Numbered from the stretch's first letter, positions 42,971-51,124 are shown. The stretch is 64,000 nt of DNA from Fibrobacter sp. UBA4309 (GCF_002395745.1 NZ_DGUN01000075.1:1-64000); one strand, 5' to 3'. Notes: generated by a model from the letters alone, not told the origin. Numbers and translations are program-made.

Positions 42971-43935
42971 TTCAGCAAGCCCTTCTCCAGCGCTTCTTTC
43001 GCATGGTACGTGATGATGATGTCGGCACCGGCGCGCTTGAACGCGAGCAGGTTCTCGCGGATGACGGCATTCTCGTCAATCCAGCCCATCTGCGCGGCGG
43101 CCTTCACCATGGAGTATTCGCCGCTTACGTTGTACACGGCCACCGGTACGTCGCTCATCTCGGCCGCCGTACGCAACACGTCGAGGAAAGCCAGACCGGG
43201 CTTTACCATCACGATGTCGGCACCTTCCTCGATATCGAGCGCAACCTCGCGCATGGCTTCACGGCCGTTGCGCACGTCCATCTGGTAGCTCTTGCGGTCA
43301 CCGAACTGCGGGGCGGAATCCGCCGCATCGCGGAACGGGCCGTAGTAGGCGCTCGCGAACTTCGCGCTGTACGCCATGATAGGCACATTCTGGAATCCGT
43401 GCGCATCGAGGCATTCGCGGATAGCGGCCACGCGGCCGTCCATCATGTCGCTCGGGGCCACCATGTCGGCACCGGCCTGGGCATGCGAAAGAGCCGTCTT
43501 TGCAAGGAGTTCGAGCGTCGCGTCGTTGTCCACCTCGCCGTCCTTCACGATACCGCAATGCCCGTGGCTCATGTATTCGCACAGGCACACGTCGGTAATC
43601 ACGTTCAGCTTAGCGAAATGCGCCTTCAGGGAACGCACCGCACGCTGGACCACGCCCTCGTCGTCGTAGGCGCAGGTCGCCGTCTCGTCCTTGTGGTGCG
43701 GGATGCCGAACAGCATGATGGACTTGATGCCCGCAAGCACGCAGACTTCGAGTTCACGGAGAAGCTCGTCAATCGAGAACCGGAACTGGCCGGGCATCGA
43801 TGGAATGGGTTCCTTGATTCCCTCCCCTTCCACCACGAACATCGGGTAGACGAGGGAATCGGGGTTGACCACGGTTTCCGCAACCATGTTGCGGATGACT
43901 TGATTCTTGCGTAAGCGACGAGGACGGATAATCAT
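42967..43935 (-). CDS. hemB: Delta-aminolevulinic acid dehydratase
   Basis: A 322-residue porphobilinogen synthase joining two aminolevulinates. MIIRPRRLRKNQVIRNMVAE at the start, the first Schiff-base lysine in MAYSAKFASAYYGPFRDA, and the second in DIVMVKPGLAFLDVLR identify it. Zinc-type cysteines in CLCEYMSHGHCG (with preceding DVCL) indicate the Zn form. Length is normal and no inserted repeat is visible. A short heptad-type repeat lies just upstream. Confidence 0.95.
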   Translation of the reverse strand: MIIRPRRLRKNQVIRNMVAETVVNPDSLVYPMFVVEGEGIKEPIPSMPGQFRFSIDELLRELEVCVLAGIKSIMLFGIPHHKDETATCAYDDEGVVQRAVRSLKAHFAKLNVITDVCLCEYMSHGHCGIVKDGEVDNDATLELLAKTALSHAQAGADMVAPSDMMDGRVAAIRECLDAHGFQNVPIMAYSAKFASAYYGPFRDAADSAPQFGDRKSYQMDVRNGREAMREVALDIEEGADIVMVKPGLAFLDVLRTAAEMSDVPVAVYNVSGEYSMVKAAAQMGWIDENAVIRENLLAFKRAGADIIITYHAKEALEKGLLK

Positions 43936-43936
43936 A

Positions 43937-43972
43937 TCGAGTGTGAAATGAGGAATTTGAGATGTGGAATGA
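43937..43972. repeat. Short GTGTGAAATGAGG heptad tract
   Basis: Units of about 7 bp (TGTGAAA TGAGGAA TTTGAGA TGTGGAA TGATTGT) in the gap between sirB-met8 and hemB. Only one arm is present. Confidence 0.4.
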
Positions 43973-43979
43973 TTGTTGC

Positions 43980-44906
43980 TTAATTTAAAAAATCGCGTTC
44001 GACTTGCGCCAGGCTTTCACCCCAGTCTTCCAGGATTTTTTGCTTGAGTTTCTTCGCAAGCGAAGGGGTCCTCCCCTGCGTGGAGACGGTCACCGCGATA
44101 TTTTCGCCAAAATCCATACGGGCAGGCACGATAAAGTCCCCGTCCAAATAGTCACAGGCATTGTTCACCAAGATGCGGCGGGCACGGGCATCGTTTGAAA
44201 CTTGCGCATTGACTGCCGGCTGGTCGGTACAGATGAAGACCATGAAAATGCCACGGAGGTCTAGCGGCTCGTAAGGGCGGTTTTTTAGGGTTATGAGGTG
44301 TGAGGTATGAGGTCGGGCTTCGCCCTTTGAGGAGAAGTTCTCAAATTCCGGGTCGATTTGCGGGGCGACAACGGTTATGTGTGCGCCAGTCGGGAGCAAC
44401 GTCTTCACCTTGCGGAGGGCAATGCGGCCACCGCCTACCACAAGAACGTTACGACCTTCGAGATTGAGTTCGATGGAGAAGAGGTTCGAGCTATGGGCAC
44501 GCTCCTGCGGAGCTTTGGGGTATGGGGTCGCGCCAGAGGCGCTTTGAGAAAGATCAGTTTGGGCATTGCAGATGCCGTTCACGACCATATCGGCAAATTC
44601 GTTCCAATCGCCAAGACAGGGCAAAAGCGTAATCGGAATCTGCGGGAATTCAGACTGCAACTTCGCCACGACGCGAGGAACGTCATTTTTTGCATGCTGG
44701 CCGTTCAACAGGAGGAACGGCAGGAGCGTCACCGACTCCACATCTTCGCGCAGGAGCGTGCGCAGGTCATTTTCCAGATCCAGCAAGCTCGTACTCGCCA
44801 CGCGCGTACCCGGCATATCGTGATGAAGGCGGTCGAGGATGGTCTCGAAGCCCTTGTAGGCACCGGGAAGAATGCAATGATGCGCAATAATCAGGATAGC
44901 TTTCAT
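43980..44906 (-). CDS. Fused sirohydrochlorin chelatase-like and precorrin-2 dehydrogenase
   Basis: A 308-residue fusion. Residues 1-110 resemble a CbiX/SirB chelatase half (AILIIAHHC, LLPFLLLNGQHAKNDVP). From about 145 comes a Met8/CysG-N domain with NAD site VLVVGGGRIALRKVKTLL and NNACDYLDGDFIVPARM. Together they would oxidise precorrin-2 and insert iron to give siroheme. Two linker insertions encoded by repeat DNA are seen, at about residues 122-134 (ATPYPKAPQERAHS) and 195-206 (KGEARPHTSHLITL); both keep the frame. It lies between cobA-hemD and hemB in the heme operon. Confidence 0.8.
   Translation of the reverse strand: MKAILIIAHHCILPGAYKGFETILDRLHHDMPGTRVASTSLLDLENDLRTLLREDVESVTLLPFLLLNGQHAKNDVPRVVAKLQSEFPQIPITLLPCLGDWNEFADMVVNGICNAQTDLSQSASGATPYPKAPQERAHSSNLFSIELNLEGRNVLVVGGGRIALRKVKTLLPTGAHITVVAPQIDPEFENFSSKGEARPHTSHLITLKNRPYEPLDLRGIFMVFICTDQPAVNAQVSNDARARRILVNNACDYLDGDFIVPARMDFGENIAVTVSTQGRTPSLAKKLKQKILEDWGESLAQVERDFLN
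44286..44326. repeat. In-frame GTATGAGGTC repeat inside sirB-met8
   Basis: Heptads GTTATGA GGTGTGA GGTATGA followed by GGTC and a GGGC-TTC-GCCC hairpin, then TTTGAGG. It encodes a loop in the Met8-like domain without breaking the frame. Confidence 0.6.
44500..44548. repeat. Second in-frame GTATGGGGTC repeat inside sirB-met8
   Basis: GCTCC-TGC-GGAGC hairpin, TTTGGGGTATGGGGTC, then a GCGCC-AGA-GGCGC hairpin and TTTGAG. It has the same core as the copy at 44286-44326 and encodes the linker between the two fused domains. Confidence 0.6.
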
Positions 44907-44907
44907 A

Positions 44908-44950
44908 CAATGTGGAGTGTGAGGTGTGGAATGTGGAGTGTGGGATTAGG
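44908..44950. repeat. ATGTGGA heptad tract
   Basis: Units ATGTGGA GTGTGAG GTGTGGA ATGTGGA GTGTGGG between cobA-hemD and sirB-met8; one arm only. Confidence 0.5.
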
Positions 44951-46637
44951 ATTCTTTTTTGTAATGCTCCACAATCTTTTTTACGAGGGAATCCATCGTC
45001 GTCTCGTCGGAGGTGACGGTTTCAAAGCCATGCTTGCGGGCAGCAGATTCAGTCATGCGGCCAATGCAGAATGCGAGACGGGGAGAACAAGAAGCAGGCG
45101 TAGTCAAAGATTCTCTATTAAGATCCTTCGACTCCGAGCTACGCTCTCCGCTCAGGATGACACTGCAGAAGTTTTCGACGGCGCTGGTACTCGCGAAGAC
45201 GATTGCATCGGCACTCTCGACGGCTTCGCGCTTCCATTCGGGGAGTTCAGCCACCGGGAGCGTCTCGTAGACCACCCAGCGGGTCGCCTGCGGGAGCAGC
45301 TTGAGCAGGGTATCGTCAGCGAGATTGCCCTGCAGGAGGAGAATGCGGGATTCAATGAGATCCTTCGACTCCGAGCTACGCTCTCCGCTCAGGATGACAC
45401 GTTCCTCCTTGTTAACCACATCTCGTAACAAACGACCTAATCCTTCGCCGGTGTGGTCTTCGGGCACGTAGTCGCAGCGGATACCATATTCCAGCAACTT
45501 TTTCTCGGTAATCTTCCCCACGCTCGCGATATTCTTGCCCGCAAGTTCGCGGATATCGCGGCCGGAGGCGAGCAATTGCCTGAAGAAACTTTCTACACCG
45601 TTTGTGCTTGTAAAGGCGAGGATATCGAAGTTTACAAGGGAATTGAAATCGGCAAAACAATTCTGGTCTGGATCCTTCGTCTTCGACTCAGGATGACAAG
45701 CAATCAGAGGGCAATCAAGCGTTTTCGTCTCGATCATCGGAGTTTCGATGACCTCGGCACCGAGGGCCGTGAGGCGCGCGGAAATCCCGCTGGCCTGCTT
45801 GGCGGCGCGCGTCACCACGAGGCGCTTGCCCGAAAGCGGAAGATTCTTTTTCCAGGCGAGAGACTTGCCCAGCTCTACGACGCCACCCATGATCGTTATC
45901 GCAGGGGCGGTCACGTTCTCGCGTACGAGGGTCTCCGCTGCCGTTTCTAGCGTCGCCATGACGGTACGCTGGTACGGGGTCGTCCCCTTCTCGATAAAGG
46001 CGAGAGGCGTTTTCGGGTCCTTGCCGCAATCCATGAGGCGCTTGGCAATAAAGTCCATGTTGGCAATGCCCATCAAGAAGATGAGCGTACCGGGGCAATG
46101 CGCGAGGGCATCGAAATCGAGAGAAAGATTCTGACCTGGATCCTTCGCCTTCGACTCAGGATGACACACTCTTTCATCAACTTTCTCGTGACCCGTGATG
46201 ATATGGAAGCTCGTTGCGATGCCGCGGTGACTTACAGGAATACCCGCGTAAGCCGGCACCGAGATTGCAGAGGTAATGCCAGGAACGACCTCGAATTCTA
46301 CGCCGGCAGCAACAAGCTCCAAGGCTTCTTCGCCACCGCGCCCGAACACGAACGGGTCGCCACCCTTGAGACGAGCGATCACGCCACCGGGAAATTCACC
46401 GGCGAACTGCACCAACAGCTTGTTGATTTCGGACTGTTTGACCTTGTGGTGCGTCGGCATCTTGCCCACATCGACCATCTTGGCTTTCGGATTGCAGAAT
46501 CCGAGAATCGCGGGCGAAACGAGACGGTCATAGACCACCACGTCGGCCTTCTCAATGATTTCCTTGCCGCGGAGCGTCAGGAGCCCCGGGTCACCAGGAC
46601 CCGCACCGATTAGATAGACTTTTCCAAAACCGCTCAT
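44946..46637 (-). CDS. Fused uroporphyrinogen-III methyltransferase and synthase
   Basis: A 563-residue CobA(SUMT)-HemD fusion. The methyltransferase (about 1-255) shows VYLIGAGPGDPGLLTLRG, RLKGGDPFVFGRGGEE and VPGITSAISVPAYAGIP. The HemD part (about 268-563) begins LSGKRLVVTRAAKQASG. It would cyclise hydroxymethylbilane and methylate uroporphyrinogen III to precorrin-2. Four in-frame copies of the hairpin repeat add about 10-15 residues each near 157-170, 313-326, 413-427 and 492-507 (CHPESKAKDP, CHPESKTKDP, VILSGERSSESKDL twice), in two reading frames. AAGG lies 8 nt before the ATG at 46637. Confidence 0.88.
   Translation of the reverse strand: MSGFGKVYLIGAGPGDPGLLTLRGKEIIEKADVVVYDRLVSPAILGFCNPKAKMVDVGKMPTHHKVKQSEINKLLVQFAGEFPGGVIARLKGGDPFVFGRGGEEALELVAAGVEFEVVPGITSAISVPAYAGIPVSHRGIATSFHIITGHEKVDERVCHPESKAKDPGQNLSLDFDALAHCPGTLIFLMGIANMDFIAKRLMDCGKDPKTPLAFIEKGTTPYQRTVMATLETAAETLVRENVTAPAITIMGGVVELGKSLAWKKNLPLSGKRLVVTRAAKQASGISARLTALGAEVIETPMIETKTLDCPLIACHPESKTKDPDQNCFADFNSLVNFDILAFTSTNGVESFFRQLLASGRDIRELAGKNIASVGKITEKKLLEYGIRCDYVPEDHTGEGLGRLLRDVVNKEERVILSGERSSESKDLIESRILLLQGNLADDTLLKLLPQATRWVVYETLPVAELPEWKREAVESADAIVFASTSAVENFCSVILSGERSSESKDLNRESLTTPASCSPRLAFCIGRMTESAARKHGFETVTSDETTMDSLVKKIVEHYKKES
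45122..45161. repeat. Hairpin repeat, in-frame copy in hemD part
   Basis: A 40-bp copy: GATCCTTCGACT, inner GAGC-TAC-GCTC hairpin, CCGCTCAGGATGAC. It encodes VILSGERSSESKDL on the minus strand. Identical to the copy at 45359. Confidence 0.85.
45359..45398. repeat. Hairpin repeat, second identical in-frame copy
   Basis: The same 40 bp as at 45122-45161, 237 bp away in the same gene and frame. Identity between the two suggests recent copying. Confidence 0.85.
45671..45697. repeat. Hairpin repeat, short in-frame copy
   Basis: A 27-bp form lacking the inner hairpin: GATCCTTCGTCTTCGACT then CAGGATGAC. It encodes CHPESKTKDP, a different frame from the 40-bp copies. Confidence 0.8.
46139..46165. 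repeat. Hairpin repeat, short in-frame copy in CobA part
   Basis: A 27-bp form differing from the 45671 copy at one base. It encodes CHPESKAKDP within the methyltransferase domain, after IITGHEKVDER. Confidence 0.8.
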
Positions 46638-46650
46638 CCGTAGACCTTCA

Positions 46651-47625
46651 TTATAGCTGTTCGCGAATCTTGCCCGCGAGTGCGATTCCCGCTTCACGCG
46701 CCGCTTCGACCGTTCCAACCGGGCAAAGGTGCTCCGCACGCAACAGGCGCTGGCTCCCTTCGTCCCAGTAGATTCCGCGGATTTTCATTGTTTGCGTACC
46801 ATTTTGAATTTGCGAATCATTCGCAAATTCAGCAAAACTCGCCACCGGGAACTGGCAGCCCGCATTGAGCGCCTTCAAAAAAGCCATTTCGGCCACGGCA
46901 ATGCAATAAGTCGGAGCATCGTTTAAACGAGAGAGGTTTTCAGCAGGACTGGATCCTTCGTCGCTACACTCCTCAGGATGACGTTTTGCGACCTGCGCAT
47001 TATCAGCCAGTGTCTCTATCGCCAAGATGCCCTGGCCGGAGGCGGGCAAAACCTTGTCCGTATCGAAATATTCCGTCACCTGGTCGGCAAGACCCATGCG
47101 CTTGAGGCCGGCTGCAGCAAGCACAACGCCATCGAGTTCCTCGAGCTTGGAGAGGCGCGTCTGGATGTTCCCGCGGATTGGCACGTACTCGATATCAGAA
47201 CGCAAGGCCTTGAGCTGTACCACACGGCGGATGCTGCCAGTGCCAACACGGGCCCCGGCGGGCAAATCCATGAACTTGATGCCAGATGCTCCTCCGCGGG
47301 CAATAAACGCATCGCGCGGGTCTTCGCGGCGCATGACCGCGGCAAGTTTGAATTCCGGCAAGACTTCGGCCGGCATGTCCTTGAGGCTATGAACCGCGAT
47401 ATCGGCGCGGCCTTCAAGCAGCGCGACTTCGAGTTCCTTGATGAACACGCCCTTGCCGCCGAAGCTCGCCAGGGACTTGTCGAGCCTTCGGTCGCCCTCG
47501 GTCGTCATGGTGACGAGCTCGTAGGCAAGGCCCGGATTAGCCGACACGAGGGCGTCGGCGACCAACTTCGTTTGCGCCACGGCAAGGGCGCTCTTGCGAG
47601 TCGCAATCCGGAGCACGCTAGACAT
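46651..47625 (-). CDS. hemC: Hydroxymethylbilane synthase
   Basis: A 324-residue porphobilinogen deaminase. IATRKSALAVAQTKLVA, the substrate-binding ARVGTGSIRRVVQLKALR and the dipyrromethane-cofactor Cys257 in NAGCQFPVA identify it. Two extra segments are encoded by repeats: residues about 215-225 (HPEECSDEGSS, hairpin repeat) and about 265-274 (EFANDSQI, a perfect 12-bp palindrome). Both lie where family members have loops, so activity is probably kept. GGAGGG precedes the ATG at 47625; the gene overlaps the hemA end by 8 bp. Confidence 0.92.
   Translation of the reverse strand: MSSVLRIATRKSALAVAQTKLVADALVSANPGLAYELVTMTTEGDRRLDKSLASFGGKGVFIKELEVALLEGRADIAVHSLKDMPAEVLPEFKLAAVMRREDPRDAFIARGGASGIKFMDLPAGARVGTGSIRRVVQLKALRSDIEYVPIRGNIQTRLSKLEELDGVVLAAAGLKRMGLADQVTEYFDTDKVLPASGQGILAIETLADNAQVAKRHPEECSDEGSSPAENLSRLNDAPTYCIAVAEMAFLKALNAGCQFPVASFAEFANDSQIQNGTQTMKIRGIYWDEGSQRLLRAEHLCPVGTVEAAREAGIALAGKIREQL
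46805..46831. repeat. Perfect 12-bp palindrome inside hemC
   Basis: TGAATTTGCGAA-TCA-TTCGCAAATTCA without mismatch. It encodes an extra loop just after the cofactor cysteine region and keeps the frame. Confidence 0.8.
46952..46982. repeat. Hairpin repeat, in-frame copy in hemC
   Basis: A 31-bp form, GATCCTTCGTCGCTACACTC then CTCAGGATGAC, encoding HPEECSDEGS. Confidence 0.75.
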
Positions 47626-48883
47626 GGCCACCCTCCAGACACTTGAGGAAAACTTTCACGTCTTCGGGCGGATTTTCCGCCTTCACCTTGTACAGGTAAT
47701 CGTTTGCCATCTTTTTGGCGAACCGCTCGTACATCATGGCAATGCGCTCACGGTCCGCTTCGGGCAAGCCGGGCATCGAACGCAAAAGCTTTTCGGATTC
47801 CTCGTTCGCCGTCGCGACCATCCTGTCGGCAATCACGCGGATATCCTTCGCGATATCGTCCATGCCGTACCACTGCAAAAACTCGTCGATGCCTTCCTTC
47901 AAGATTTTCTGCGCAGCCTCGAGTTCTACCATGCGCAGGCGGCGGTTTTCCGAGACAATCTTTTCAAGGTCATCGACGCAAACGTACTGCACGCCGGGCA
48001 ATTCCCCGATACTCGATTCCGCATTGCGCGGGCTGCCGAGGTCGATTATGAGACGCCTGGATTCTTCGACTTCGTGCTTCGCACTACGCTCAGAATGACA
48101 CTCAGCCACAGCCTTTTCAAATTCATCCTTAGTAATAAGCGGTTCCTGGCAGATGCTGCACAGGATGACCACGTCGCACTTGCCAAGCACCTTGTAGCGG
48201 TCTTCCAGCCGAACGGGAGTAAGCACGTCCGCATACTTTTCGGCATTGGCGAACGTCCTGCTGCTCGCAAAAATCTTCGTCGTATTCTCCTGCACGTACT
48301 TGAGCATCAGCGAGCCCATCTCGCCCAAGCCCACGATATAGACCGTGCGGTTTTCCAGGTCGTCGAACGTCTTCTGCACCTGCTTCATCGCGAGGAACGG
48401 GATATTGCAGCTGAGCTTGCTCAGGTTCGTTTCCGTCTTGATGCGCTTGGTGGTGTGTATCGCCCCCTGGAACAGCTTGTTGAGGCTGTTGCCCGTAGCG
48501 TGCAGCTGGTGCGCCGTCTCGTAAGCGCGCCCCATCTGGTGCAGAATCTGATCCTCGCCCACCGCCACGGAATCGAGCCCGGCGCAAACGTTCATCACAT
48601 GGTGAACCACGTCTTCGCCCGACTTGAAATAGAAGAACTTCGCGAAATCGTCATACTCCTGATGGGCCAGCCCACATACGTAACGCACGAGTTCCGCCTC
48701 GCCGATTTCGCGGTCGGAGGCCACGTAGACCTCGGTGCGATTGCATGTCGCAAGAATCAGGAGTTCGTCAAACGGCGAATGGCCGAGCGCATCCGTCTTC
48801 ACATCCATCGGGATGTAGAACTTCTCGCGGATTGCAATTTCGGCCACCTTGTGGCTCATGCCGGCCATGTAAATCTTGCGCAT
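47618..48883 (-). CDS. hemA: Glutamyl-tRNA reductase
   Basis: A 421-residue enzyme reducing glutamyl-tRNA to glutamate-1-semialdehyde, the entry to C5 heme synthesis. The catalytic Cys47 is in LATCNRTEVY; SCNIPFLAMKQVQKTF and VGLGEMGSLMLKYVQEN (NADPH site) follow. A hairpin repeat inserts about 13 residues at 262-275 (CHSERSAKHEVEES) just before LIIDLGSPRN. The start MRKIYMAGMSHKVAEIAIRE aligns with known GluTRs, yet a TATCTTTG box ends only 4 nt before the ATG, so the mRNA may be leaderless. First gene of the heme operon. Confidence 0.94.
   Translation of the reverse strand: MRKIYMAGMSHKVAEIAIREKFYIPMDVKTDALGHSPFDELLILATCNRTEVYVASDREIGEAELVRYVCGLAHQEYDDFAKFFYFKSGEDVVHHVMNVCAGLDSVAVGEDQILHQMGRAYETAHQLHATGNSLNKLFQGAIHTTKRIKTETNLSKLSCNIPFLAMKQVQKTFDDLENRTVYIVGLGEMGSLMLKYVQENTTKIFASSRTFANAEKYADVLTPVRLEDRYKVLGKCDVVILCSICQEPLITKDEFEKAVAECHSERSAKHEVEESRRLIIDLGSPRNAESSIGELPGVQYVCVDDLEKIVSENRRLRMVELEAAQKILKEGIDEFLQWYGMDDIAKDIRVIADRMVATANEESEKLLRSMPGLPEADRERIAMMYERFAKKMANDYLYKVKAENPPEDVKVFLKCLEGGHV
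48060..48099. repeat. Hairpin repeat, in-frame copy in hemA
   Basis: A 40-bp diverged copy: GATTCTTCGACTTC, inner GTGC-TTC-GCAC hairpin, GCTCAGAATGAC. Changes in the arms are partly compensatory (ATTCT with AGAAT), which preserves pairing. Confidence 0.75.
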
Positions 48884-48887
48884 GGCT

Positions 48888-48895
48888 CAAAGATA
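48888..48895 (-). promoter_or_regulatory. TATCTTTG box 4 nt before hemA start
   Basis: An exact TAnnTTTG match. Reads TATCTTTG-AGCC-ATG, so transcription would begin at or near the start codon. Confidence 0.5.
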
Positions 48896-48902
48896 GAAAA
48901 AA

Positions 48903-49817
48903 TCAATGTGGCGGGTCGGCACAACAGGGGAGGCCACTGACGGCAATTACGTTAAACGAGCCAGTCGTACTATCCGCCTGTTGAATCTTGAACCGGATTG
49001 TCGAAAGATTTAAAGACGCATCGTCACCCGTGACCTTGGCCTTGCCCCAACCGGCCTGTTTGAAGCCTGCCCACGAAGTGCAAACTTCTTGAGCAGTTTC
49101 ACTCTTCGGAAGGGAAACATACGGGTAATCGTAACCGATAGCTTCATCAATTTCATCATTGAAACCAAGTTCAAGGACCGCTGAGGCCGTACTCGTGTAC
49201 GTAATACAAATCCCACCTGCCCTAGAAACATCAGCAAGAATAGGTTGCCCATCAGCATCGGTTCCAGCGACATAGAACGCCGCACCGACATAGGGTTTAT
49301 ATGGCAAAGTATCCTGATCCAGAACAAAGTCTGCACAGAAACCCTCACAGGTTTCAATAATCGATACATAGTTTTCTTTTGTGTATTCCATGCCGTCATG
49401 GAAAATCACTTTAGATTTTCCTCCGTCAGCATTGTCATCTACCGGGAACCAATATCGAGATTCCTCCGGAATATCATTATTGCACCCGACAACAACCGTA
49501 TCGTGAGCATACGCAGCCCATAAAAATTGTATACAAACAGGGACATCGAAGTCTATCAATTCATCTAGAAGATGATTCGTAATCCACCTTCTGTAAGAAG
49601 ACGACGATTCCTGCACCGATGAAGAAGAAATACTTGCCGAAGACTCGGTTGAAGAAGAAAGACTATTCGAAGAAAGATTATTCGAAGAAAGATCAACCAC
49701 AGAACTATTCGTGGAAGCATCACCCACCTCAGTAATAGAACTGCTGCTTCCATCCGAGGAATCTGTACAGCCGGCACCCAAAATTGCCGCAATAACCAAA
49801 CAATAGATTTTGCGCAT
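48903..49817 (-). CDS. Ser-linker lipoprotein with Fibrobacter C-terminal domain
   Basis: A 304-residue lipoprotein: signal with lipobox ILGAGC (Cys16), a Ser/Asn-rich linker to about residue 75, then a globular domain. The C-terminal region (GGICITYTSTASAVLELGFN, SWAGFKQAGWGKAKVTGDDA, LSTIRFKIQQADSTTGSFNV) resembles a beta-sandwich found attached to many Fibrobacter surface proteins and possibly carbohydrate-binding. GGAGGGCTAT precedes the ATG. It follows the CotH-like gene by 28 bp on the same strand. Role unknown; surface attachment to plant polymer is a reasonable guess. Confidence 0.7.
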   Translation of the reverse strand: MRKIYCLVIAAILGAGCTDSSDGSSSSITEVGDASTNSSVVDLSSNNLSSNSLSSSTESSASISSSSVQESSSSYRRWITNHLLDELIDFDVPVCIQFLWAAYAHDTVVVGCNNDIPEESRYWFPVDDNADGGKSKVIFHDGMEYTKENYVSIIETCEGFCADFVLDQDTLPYKPYVGAAFYVAGTDADGQPILADVSRAGGICITYTSTASAVLELGFNDEIDEAIGYDYPYVSLPKSETAQEVCTSWAGFKQAGWGKAKVTGDDASLNLSTIRFKIQQADSTTGSFNVIAVSGLPCCADPPH

Positions 49818-49845
49818 ATAGCCCTCCTTTATAACAAATCTATTA

Positions 49846-51081
49846 TTAATAACGTTCGTCAATCCAATTATATCGCCTTTCCATCCACGTTTTCATGGAA
49901 TCTACCGCTTCGTCATAGGTATAGTACGGATCCTTGAGCGCCCAGTTCTCGGTATTCTGGAGCACGGGCCAGCGCCTATACTCGTTATCAACAGCTCTCT
50001 CGATGATTTGCCGGTACACGGGAATGCTGTCGATAAGCGCCTTAAATTGGTGGCGGTGGTCTTCCCAGAATTGACGGGCACGCTCCTTGACCGCCCTATC
50101 CCTGAAAAGGTAACGATTCCAGCGACCCCTGCGGATATACCAGTCGTCAGGAGCCTGATTTTCTTCGTACGAGGCGTTTCCAAAGGCAAGGTCAAAATCC
50201 CATAGCGGGCCAAAGTGTATGGTACCGCCCTTCTCCCATGTCATGAAGATACTACGGGAAAAGTTGCCATCCTCGTTCTTCGAAAATTCTTGAACCCAGT
50301 AATAGAGCAGGTAATCGTCCAGATCCACCCATTCTTCCACATGGTTTTCCTTGTCCTGCTTGACAGAACCCAGGAACGACTCCACTTCGTTCAGGTGGTC
50401 CAGCAACATGGCCTTGGATGATTCCGACAGGTTTTTCGGGAACTTGATATGGAACGAATTGTTCATCTCGGTCGTGATATTCGGCTCGTCCAATTTTTTC
50501 TCCCCTTCCCTTTCAAACAAGAAAGAAGAATCATTTTCCGCGACGTTCACGCGGTTCTTGCCGACCTTGACCGTTTCGGCAAGCAGGTAGAGTCCCATGT
50601 ACTTGCGGTTCAGGTAGAGTTCCACAAATTGCATGCGGGGAGTATACTTTGCGCCAAGCCATTCCGAAAGGCGCGTCATCATGTAATTGCGCAAGTGCGT
50701 CTTGTCGCCATAGTTCGCTATCAGCGCCCAGTCGCGGTTCTTGGGCATTCCCAGCAGCGAAACCTTGTCATTGAATTCGAGCTTCATACCGTACTTGGGC
50801 ATCTTGAAACTGGAGTTGCCGCGGCCACGCACAGTCAAGTCCAGCACCCCCGTCTCGGGAACCGTATCGCCGTATATCTGGAAATACGCCTGGAATTCCG
50901 TTTCCCTGTCGCGCAATTCCCTGAAATCCTCCGTCTCGATGACGACTCGCGGGAGGCCCGCATACGGATACCTGGAATCATCCAGCATCAGGTAGTCCGG
51001 ATCGCTTTCAGGAGATTCCCAAAAACAGCCCCACAAAAGCAAGGGCATAAGGAATAGGAATCTTGACAGATAAACTCTCAT
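49846..51081 (-). CDS. CotH-family protein kinase-like lipoprotein
   Basis: About 411 residues. Lipobox LLLWGC (Cys19), then a CotH domain: TVRGRGNSSFKMPKYGMKLE, RDWALIANYGDKTHLRNYMM, YLLAETVKVGKNRVNV and HFGPLWDFDLAFGN. CotH proteins have an atypical kinase fold and phosphorylate spore-coat proteins in Bacillus; in Fibrobacter they occur with surface and fibre-related proteins. The start at 51081 gives a proper lipoprotein signal. A TATATTCA box lies 11 nt upstream. Divergent from the small barrel gene. Confidence 0.82.
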   Translation of the reverse strand: MRVYLSRFLFLMPLLLWGCFWESPESDPDYLMLDDSRYPYAGLPRVVIETEDFRELRDRETEFQAYFQIYGDTVPETGVLDLTVRGRGNSSFKMPKYGMKLEFNDKVSLLGMPKNRDWALIANYGDKTHLRNYMMTRLSEWLGAKYTPRMQFVELYLNRKYMGLYLLAETVKVGKNRVNVAENDSSFLFEREGEKKLDEPNITTEMNNSFHIKFPKNLSESSKAMLLDHLNEVESFLGSVKQDKENHVEEWVDLDDYLLYYWVQEFSKNEDGNFSRSIFMTWEKGGTIHFGPLWDFDLAFGNASYEENQAPDDWYIRRGRWNRYLFRDRAVKERARQFWEDHRHQFKALIDSIPVYRQIIERAVDNEYRRWPVLQNTENWALKDPYYTYDEAVDSMKTWMERRYNWIDERY

Positions 51082-51124
51082 ATAAACCAACCTGAATATA
51101 ATAAAATACTTCAACAGAAAAACG

